DNA of 9,653 nt, taken from positions 1-9,653 of the forward strand of contig JAFQII010000270.1 of assembly GCA_017397605.1 (NCBI GenBank), in the 5' to 3' direction. A program made the translations under genes and the position numbers. Under the pieces are notes generated by a model. It saw only the letters and a program-made list of their open reading frames with translations. It had not been told where the DNA came from and did no database searches. Below are positions 6,291 to 9,653 of the stretch, in pieces (position 1 is the first letter of the stretch; each line of letters opens with the position of its first letter). The stretch comes from Clostridia bacterium. GTDB taxonomy: Bacteria; Bacillota; Clostridia; Oscillospirales; CAG-382.

Positions 6291-6872
6291 TTAGCCGTCT
6301 TTAAGTTCCTTGACGCTGAGCGTCTTTCCGGTGGGATTTTCAAGCAGCGAAAAGAGTTCCTGCAAATCATCTGTGGTTTGATACAATTCCAAACAATTTT
6401 TGCGGATAAAGTTTTTTTCGATCGAGCACTGCATCATTGCATTCAACTCGTTATAGTAGCCCTTGATGTTATAAACCACAATCGGTTTGTTGTGTCGGCA
6501 AAGCTGTTTGAGCGTGAGGATCTCAAAAAATTCCTCAAACGTACCGATTCCGCCCGGTGCAACAATAAATGCATCCGAGTTATCCTCCATGATCTGCTTG
6601 CGCTGACGCATGGTATCGGGCTGAATCAGCTCGTCACAAAAGTCACACAGTGCCTCTACATTTTCTTGATCAAAAAACTTGGGGATCACGCCCAGAATAT
6701 GTCCGCCCGCATCACGAACACCGCGTGCCGCCGCACCCATGACGCCGTTTCCGCCGCCGCCAAACACCAACGAGTGACCGCGCGCAACCATTTCCCTGCC
6801 CAGCTCCTCAACCTTTTGAATATACTCGGGATCGATCGTCGGCGATGCCGCGCCATATACACAAATTCTCAT
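6291..6872 (-). CDS. LOG-family nucleotide 5'-monophosphate phosphoribohydrolase (TIGR00730-type Rossmann protein)
   Basis: The 193-residue protein has the signature of the LOG ('lonely guy') family, formerly annotated as lysine decarboxylase: 'MRICVYGAAS' at the start, a phosphate-binding loop 'FGGGGNGVMGAAARG' (37-51), 'HILGVIPKFF' (58-67), 'MRQRKQIM' (88-95) and 'PGGIGTFEEFFE' (106-117) with the conserved P-G-G-x-G-T-x-x-E. Characterised members cleave cytokinin riboside 5'-monophosphate or AMP-like nucleotides into free base and ribose 5-phosphate. In a bacterium like this, nucleotide salvage or purine-derived damage clean-up is more likely than hormone synthesis. An open frame extends 22 codons upstream, but AAAGGAG 8 bases before ATG 6872 fixes the start. 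An operator-like perfect inverted repeat (6916-6945) lies on its likely -10 box. Confidence 0.9.
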   Translation of the reverse strand: MRICVYGAASPTIDPEYIQKVEELGREMVARGHSLVFGGGGNGVMGAAARGVRDAGGHILGVIPKFFDQENVEALCDFCDELIQPDTMRQRKQIMEDNSDAFIVAPGGIGTFEEFFEILTLKQLCRHNKPIVVYNIKGYYNELNAMMQCSIEKNFIRKNCLELYQTTDDLQELFSLLENPTGKTLSVKELKDG

Positions 6873-6915
6873 AGAACAATCTCCTTTTCTCCGATTTTTC
6901 ACGGTTGTACCATCG

Positions 6916-6945
6916 TTTTTGCATGTAATAGTATACATGCAAAAA
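6916..6945 (-). promoter_or_regulatory. Perfect 12-bp inverted repeat over the -10 box of the LOG-family gene (candidate operator)
   Basis: TTTTTGCATGTA (6916-6927) and TACATGCAAAAA (6934-6945) are exact reverse complements around a 6-base centre. On the - strand the centre forms TATACT (6930-6935), a good -10 box about 58 bases before ATG 6872. No -35 consensus is found at 16-18 bases. Both arms are followed by A/T runs in the wrong order for a terminator, so protein binding is the better explanation. Confidence 0.55.
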
Positions 6946-6987
6946 TGAAACCGAATATGAATAATTTATTTAAAAACAAACAATTTT

Positions 6988-7428
6988 TTAGTCCAGCCAC
7001 TTGATAAATGCTGTTTTATCCGTGCTGTTATAGCCGGACGCACGGTAAAAGTCCAGCGTTTTTTCTTCCTTGGAGCCGGTCAAAAGCATCATTTTGTAGC
7101 AATTCTCGCGCTGCGCGATCGAACTAGCATATGCCAAACATGCACTTGCGTATCCGTTCCCGCGGTGTTTTTCATGCGTAACAACATTCTCGATTAATGC
7201 ATAGGGACGAACACTGCGCGTCAAATTGGGGACAATCACGCAAACGCAGGAGGATACGACCTCACCGTCTTTTTCGTACACAATCATATGGTGGTTTTTG
7301 TCCTGCAAGATCTCTTTCCATACCTGTCGCAGATGTTCTGTCATGGGCGGAATCTCCGTCTCATGCAAATGGGTATACAATTCCAAAAGCGACTGCAGAT
7401 CAGCCTCTCTCGCTTCTCTGACCATCAT
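6988..7428 (-). CDS. GNAT-family N-acetyltransferase
   Basis: The 146-residue protein is a compact single GNAT domain, which transfers acetyl from acetyl-CoA to an amine. The order is typical: 'MVREAREADLQSLLELYTHLHE' (beta1-alpha1), 'HHMIVYEKDGEVVSSCVCVIVPNL' (beta2-3), 'PYALIENVVTHEKHRGNGYASACLAYASSIA' containing the acetyl-CoA loop H-R-G-N-G-Y-A, then 'CYKMMLLTGSKEEKTLDFYRASGY' (beta5-alpha4). The N-V-V-T-H strand before the loop is intact. The substrate cannot be told; many such small GNATs are orphan. AGGAGG lies 5 bases before ATG 7428 and 8 bases before the next in-frame ATG 7425, and a GTG at 7434 overlaps the ribosome site and is unlikely. Promoter at 7447-7475; no clear terminator before the LOG-family gene, so some read-through is possible. 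Confidence 0.9.
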   Translation of the reverse strand: MMVREAREADLQSLLELYTHLHETEIPPMTEHLRQVWKEILQDKNHHMIVYEKDGEVVSSCVCVIVPNLTRSVRPYALIENVVTHEKHRGNGYASACLAYASSIAQRENCYKMMLLTGSKEEKTLDFYRASGYNSTDKTAFIKWLD

Positions 7429-7446
7429 ACCCACCTCCTGCTTTGC

Positions 7447-7475
7447 AGTATAGCACGATTTGCAGAGAAATGCAA
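7447..7475 (-). promoter_or_regulatory. Promoter of the GNAT gene
   Basis: On the - strand, TTGCAT (7470-7475), 17 bases, then TATACT (7447-7452) with TGC immediately before it (extended -10). It lies 19 bases before the ATG at 7428, so the leader is very short and includes the AGGAGG site. Confidence 0.75.
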
Positions 7476-7485
7476 GAAATAAATT

Positions 7486-7590
7486 GAGTGAAATAAAAAT
7501 TCGTCTCTTTACATTTGCGTAGCAAATATTTCACAGCGTAGCTATTTCACATGGCGAAGCCATATTTCACTCGCCGAAGGCGAATTTCGT
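7486..7590. repeat. Array of four mini-hairpins with GTA/GAA loops separated by ATTTCAC
   Basis: Four tiny palindromes in a row: ATTTGC-GTA-GCAAAT (7513-7527), AGC-GTA-GCT (7535-7543), ATGGC-GAA-GCCAT (7551-7563) and TCGCC-GAA-GGCGA (7571-7583). Each is followed by ATTTCAC (7528-7534, 7544-7550, 7564-7570) or, after the last, ATTTCGT (7584-7590). The arms differ but the loop and spacer are kept. GAGTGAAAT (7486-7494) is the exact reverse complement of ATTTCACTC (7564-7572), so an outer stem could enclose the first three hairpins. There is no coding frame of note. This explains most of the 300-base gap between the GNAT and lipase genes. Confidence 0.8.
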
Positions 7591-7593
7591 TGA

Positions 7594-7625
7594 AAAAAAG
7601 CACTTGCAATTGCAAGTGCTTTTTT
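7594..7625. terminator. 32-bp perfect palindrome, bidirectional terminator-like
   Basis: Six A residues (7594-7599), GCACTTGCAA/TTGCAAGTGC, and six T residues form an exact 32-bp palindrome centred at 7609/7610. Either strand reads as a GC-containing stem followed by T residues. On the - strand it lies 108 bases after the lipase stop at 7733 and is the first convincing terminator for that gene. It directly adjoins the mini-hairpin array, and the two may belong to one repeat unit. Confidence 0.7.
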
Positions 7626-7653
7626 ACTGGCATATACTGCACAATTTGATACA

Positions 7654-7682
7654 ATGCAACGCATATTGGCGAAGCGTTGCAT
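7654..7682. repeat. 9-bp inverted repeat downstream of the lipase gene
   Basis: ATGCAACGC (7654-7662) and GCGTTGCAT (7674-7682) are exact reverse complements with an 11-base loop that ends in GGCGAA, the same GCGAAGC core as in the nearby array. No T run follows on the - strand, so it is not a standard terminator by itself. It may be an RNA-stabilising 3' hairpin. Confidence 0.5.
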
Positions 7683-7732
7683 CTATTAGGCTGCAGAATA
7701 TACAGAAAACCATGCATTCTGTTTCCCATAGA

Positions 7733-8545
7733 TTACAAGCCATTTGCTGTAAGACCAAGCACAATCTCTCTATATACATCCACTATATCCGATACGCCAT
7801 TGCCAATTTTTTTAGATAAGGGCTTACGGCGCATATCGATTTCATCACAGTGGGAGATACCTCTGTTGCCGACTCCCCGGTAAATACCTTTGAAGATGCC
7901 CCATTCTACGGATGCAGGAGCGAGAAGGCCGTCGTTTTCTCCTTCGATACTTCTTACCACAAGATAAGGAAGCCACATAAAAACATCACTGGATGGTTTT
8001 TTCATTACAAACGCATAGCTTTGGTACAGCACATTGGCACAATTAGGATTTTGGATATTAAAATCTTTTGCTGCATCCGTGGTGAATGCGCACAGCACTT
8101 TATATGTATTCGGCTTCTTATCGCCCAGTAGCCGAAACCAACAATCCACAAAAAAGCACACAAACTTAATCAACCAATGCGGCAGACGCATCAGCTTATC
8201 GATTGTTTTAGATCCATGATGCGGTGTAGAAATTGTAGTTAAAGAAGCTATCTTTTCTCCCATATTTAAAGAAGAAATGGCATAGCGACTATCTAATCCG
8301 CCTTTTGAATGCGCAATAATGTTCACTCTCTCTGCGCCGGTTTCCTGAATGATCTGGTTTATTCGTTCCGCTAAATGTCTGCCATTCGTTTCGATATCAG
8401 CATTGCTGTCCTGGGTCCCGAAATAAATCTTGCACCCCATTTTCTGAAGTGCCTCAGGAATTCTTCCCCAATAGCCAACATATTTGTTATCACGGAAACC
8501 CATACCATGGACAAGAAGAATCGGGTATTTTAACATTTCCGCCAA
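7733..8545 (-). CDS. Lipase/esterase of the alpha/beta-hydrolase fold (bacterial family I-like)
   Basis: The 270-residue protein starts directly with 'YPILLVHGMGFRD' (7-19), which holds the oxyanion-hole HG motif, then 'VNIIAHSKGGLDSRYAI' with nucleophile Ser80 in A-H-S-K-G-G, 'SLTTISTPHHGSK' (101-113), 'EGENDGLLAPASVEWG' with the probable acid Asp205, and 'GISHCDEID' with probable His232. The triad spacing and the H-x-D-E-x-D context match Pseudomonas-type true lipases, which cut ester bonds of acylglycerols. Unlike those enzymes it has no signal peptide, so it is probably cytoplasmic. The start is TTG 8545: GGAGG sits exactly 8 bases upstream, whereas the next ATG is 17 bases away. By eye the gene is more A/T-rich than its neighbours, which hints at separate origin. 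Promoter 8581-8609. Confidence 0.88.
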   Translation of the reverse strand: MAEMLKYPILLVHGMGFRDNKYVGYWGRIPEALQKMGCKIYFGTQDSNADIETNGRHLAERINQIIQETGAERVNIIAHSKGGLDSRYAISSLNMGEKIASLTTISTPHHGSKTIDKLMRLPHWLIKFVCFFVDCWFRLLGDKKPNTYKVLCAFTTDAAKDFNIQNPNCANVLYQSYAFVMKKPSSDVFMWLPYLVVRSIEGENDGLLAPASVEWGIFKGIYRGVGNRGISHCDEIDMRRKPLSKKIGNGVSDIVDVYREIVLGLTANGL

Positions 8546-8580
8546 AGGAATCGCCTCCTGATTCTCTACTGCTTATTCTA

Positions 8581-8609
8581 AATATACCACAGACAATATT
8601 CATATGCAA
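8581..8609 (-). promoter_or_regulatory. Promoter of the lipase gene
   Basis: On the - strand, TTGCAT (8604-8609), 17 bases, then TATATT (8581-8586) preceded by TGG (extended -10). The -35 box starts 9 bases after the tRNA terminator T run, so terminator and promoter are packed back to back. Confidence 0.7.
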
Positions 8610-8617
8610 GTAATAAG

Positions 8618-8664
8618 AAAAACACCTACCCTTGCTGAACGAAACGTATCAAATAAGGGTAGGT
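8618..8664 (-). terminator. Intrinsic terminator of tRNA-Leu
   Basis: On the - strand, ACCTACCCTT (8655-8664) pairs perfectly with AAGGGTAGGT (8624-8633), and TGTTTTTC follows. The 21-base loop is unusually long for an intrinsic terminator. The stem begins four bases after the CCA end. Confidence 0.75.
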
Positions 8665-8668
8665 ATTA

Positions 8669-8754
8669 TGGTGCCGGTGGTGGGACTTGAACCCACACGG
8701 TATCGCTACCAACGGATTTTGAGTCCGTCACGTCTGCCATTCCATCACACCGGC
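8669..8754 (-). tRNA. tRNA-Leu, anticodon CAA
   Basis: An 86-base gene including an encoded CCA. The acceptor stem GCCGGTG/CACCGGC is perfect with discriminator A. The anticodon stem ACGGA/TCCGT encloses loop CTCAAAA, giving anticodon CAA (8719-8721), which reads UUG leucine codons. The variable arm is long (TGGTAGCGATACCG), as in class II tRNAs, and the T arm GTGGG-TTCAAGT-CCCAC is standard. It has its own promoter and terminator, and the nearby lipase gene happens to start with a TTG codon. Confidence 0.97.
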
Positions 8755-8776
8755 GTCGTTTCTCATAACGGGTTGT

Positions 8777-8805
8777 ATTATAGCACAGTTTTTTGAAAAA
8801 AGCAA
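8777..8805 (-). promoter_or_regulatory. Promoter of tRNA-Leu
   Basis: On the - strand, TTGCTT (8800-8805), 17 bases, then TATAAT (8777-8782) preceded by TGC (extended -10), 22 bases before the tRNA 5' end. The spacer is A/T-rich, as expected for a strong stable-RNA promoter. Confidence 0.75.
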
Positions 8806-8835
8806 GACCTTTTTGAAAGAAAAATCCACTTTTGC

Positions 8836-8868
8836 AAAAAAATTCCGCCCGAAAGACTCGGGCGGAAT
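8836..8868 (-). terminator. Intrinsic terminator of the cysteine-rich membrane protein gene
   Basis: On the - strand, ATTCCGCCCGA (8858-8868) and TCGGGCGGAAT (8842-8852) form a perfect GC-rich 11-bp stem with a 5-base loop, followed by seven T residues. It starts 7 bases after the stop codon (8876). Confidence 0.95.
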
Positions 8869-8875
8869 CGCAAAC

Positions 8876-9292
8876 TCAATTTCCGCAATTCGCAAAGCAT
8901 TTGACAAGGCACGCGGAGCTCGTGAGAGTCAGCGAAAGCCCAATCAAAAGCAGACCGACGAGAATGGCACTGACAACGCTTCCCGCAGTTACACCGAACG
9001 CCAGCAGAACAACCGAAAACAACGCTGTGATCAAAATTCCCGCAAGCAATGCGTTTAGCACCGCGCATTTACAGCCACAGCCTGCCGCTCCCTGATTCAC
9101 GGCTGTTGCCACGACCAGAACAGCGAGATAGACGACTGCAATTCCGAGCAAGACCCACAAAAACGCGGGCGTGACATTGATCAGCCCCGCCATCTGCAAA
9201 AATGCCGCAACGACACCGATGACCGCACTTGCGATGATCGCCCAAAGCGTGCAGCTGCAACGGCAGGAGCAATCGCAACCAAACATAGACAT
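8876..9292 (-). CDS. Cysteine-rich four-helix membrane protein of unknown function
   Basis: The 138-residue protein has 11 cysteines in a striking pattern: alternating C6, C8, C10, C12, C14 at the N-terminus, C72, C74, C76 in the central loop and C128, C132, C136 near the C-terminus. Four hydrophobic helices (about 17-39, 44-66, 80-100, 104-124) separate these clusters, so all three clusters would lie on the same side of the membrane. Such spacing suggests metal or cluster binding or disulfide cross-linking. I do not recognise a named family, though similar short Cys-rich proteins occur in Clostridia. ATG 9292 follows GGAGGTG by 9 bases. An in-frame TTG at 9310 overlaps the ribosome site and is unlikely; ATG 9286 is a second option. 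The gene is monocistronic with a strong terminator. Confidence 0.75.
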   Translation of the reverse strand: MSMFGCDCSCRCSCTLWAIIASAVIGVVAAFLQMAGLINVTPAFLWVLLGIAVVYLAVLVVATAVNQGAAGCGCKCAVLNALLAGILITALFSVVLLAFGVTAGSVVSAILVGLLLIGLSLTLTSSACLVKCFANCGN

Positions 9293-9342
9293 ATGGTTTT
9301 TCACCTCCAACAGTAAGATATGCGAAACATGTCGAAGGCGTG

Positions 9343-9370
9343 AAAAAGCCGCAGAAGCATCCTGCGGCTT
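9343..9370 (-). terminator. Intrinsic terminator of the endonuclease/exonuclease/phosphatase gene
   Basis: On the - strand, AAGCCGCAG (9362-9370) and CTGCGGCTT (9346-9354) form a perfect 9-bp stem with a 7-base loop, followed by TTTTTC. It starts 5 bases after the stop at 9376. Confidence 0.9.
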
Positions 9371-9375
9371 GTTTC

Positions 9376-9653
9376 TTATTCGGGAATCTCTACGGTTGCA
9401 AACAACGGGCGGTGATCTGAAACGATCATCTGCGGCAAGGTCGCAAACGTAGTTTTGATCTCTTTGGATGTAAAAATATAGTCGATCTTCTCGGTCGGCT
9501 TGTCCGACGGGAACGACAGCAAGTCCTTGGTACGGAACGCATCTTCGGTATCATACAGACGCTCTCTGATCGGCAACAGCACGGGATTGTCGGGCGTAAC
9601 GTTAAAGTCGCCCATCAGGACTACGGGGCACGCGGAGGCATCAATTTCCCTGC
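9376..9653 (-). CDS. Endonuclease/exonuclease/phosphatase (DNase I-like) family protein, C-terminal part (truncated by window edge)
   Basis: The frame is open to the right edge (reading 'EIDASACPVVLMGDFNVTP' at the edge), so the true start lies outside. The visible ~92 residues hold two signature motifs of the DNase I-like metal-dependent phosphoesterase fold: 'VVLMGDFNVTPDN' (G-D-F-N with the catalytic Asp/Asn) and, near the end, 'IVSDHRPLFATVEI' (S-D-H-R-P with the catalytic His/Asp). Between them 'KIDYIFTSKEI' is the usual strand before the SDH motif. Members of this family hydrolyse DNA, inositol phosphates, sphingomyelin or other phosphodiesters; the visible part does not distinguish these. 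The length and tone of the C-terminus fit small secreted or cytosolic EEP enzymes rather than ExoIII. It ends just before a strong terminator. Confidence 0.88.
   Translation of the reverse strand, partial: REIDASACPVVLMGDFNVTPDNPVLLPIRERLYDTEDAFRTKDLLSFPSDKPTEKIDYIFTSKEIKTTFATLPQMIVSDHRPLFATVEIPE

Noticed and set aside
6291..6872. Lysine decarboxylase annotation
   Set aside because: The P-G-G-x-G-T-x-x-E motif and size mark the LOG phosphoribohydrolase family; the decarboxylase name is a historic misannotation.
6916..6945. Intrinsic terminator for the GNAT gene
   Set aside because: The stem is A/T-rich and the T runs are at the 5' side of the hairpin in both directions, opposite to a terminator.
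7513..7590. Short CRISPR-like array
   Set aside because: Units are 16-22 bases, the palindromes differ, the constant part is only 7 bases, and no cas gene is nearby.
7547..7729. 60-codon - strand open frame through the hairpin array
   Set aside because: It passes through palindromes and the terminator-like element, has no ribosome site, and its product has no domain.
8546..8668. Riboswitch or T-box leader before the lipase gene
   Set aside because: The distance from promoter to start is only about 35 bases and no T-box or aptamer sequence is seen.
8669..8754. Integration (att) site at the tRNA 3' end
   Set aside because: No second copy of the tRNA 3' end and no integrase gene occur in the window.

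Overview
The window looks like chromosomal DNA from a low-to-moderate GC Firmicute, most likely a Clostridia/Oscillospiraceae-type anaerobe. The reasons are strong AGGAGG-type ribosome sites on almost every gene, sigma-A promoters with extended -10 boxes, Firmicute-type XRE and DeoR regulators, a DUF4956/VTC gene pair, and a tRNA-Leu with an encoded CCA end. This placement rests on family resemblance only. No phage, plasmid, insertion sequence or CRISPR array is visible.

Left part (1-2010, + strand): the sensor domain of a DeoR-type repressor runs in from the left edge and overlaps by 4 bases (ATGA) a 74-residue XRE-like DNA-binding protein. A separate promoter then drives a 387-residue XRE regulator with a long helical C-terminal part. 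A strong hairpin terminator closes this side and also faces the convergent operon to the right.

Middle (2018-6146, - strand): two operons. One is an ECF-type sigma factor, a single-pass membrane protein that is probably its anti-sigma factor, and a lipoprotein. It reads as a self-contained envelope-signalling unit. The other starts from a promoter at about 6180-6208 and encodes a VTC-type polyphosphate polymerase-like protein, a DUF4956 membrane protein and a permuted papain-like (YiiX/LRAT-type) cysteine hydrolase. Its terminator overlaps the last codons of the hydrolase gene.

Right part (6291-9653, - strand): a LOG-family phosphoribohydrolase preceded by a perfect 12-bp inverted repeat sitting on its -10 box; a GNAT acetyltransferase; a roughly 300-base gene-free stretch; an intracellular-looking family I lipase/esterase; tRNA-Leu(CAA); a cysteine-rich four-helix membrane protein; and the C-terminal part of a DNase I-like endonuclease/exonuclease/phosphatase that runs off the right edge. 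The gene-free stretch holds four tiny GNA-loop hairpins separated by ATTTCAC, then a 32-bp perfect palindrome.

Most genes are ordinary housekeeping or accessory functions. The structures most worth a second look are the mini-hairpin array (7486-7590), the operator-like repeat at 6916-6945, a recurring TTGC(A/T)T -35 box with 17-bp spacer at four promoters, and the two small envelope operons.
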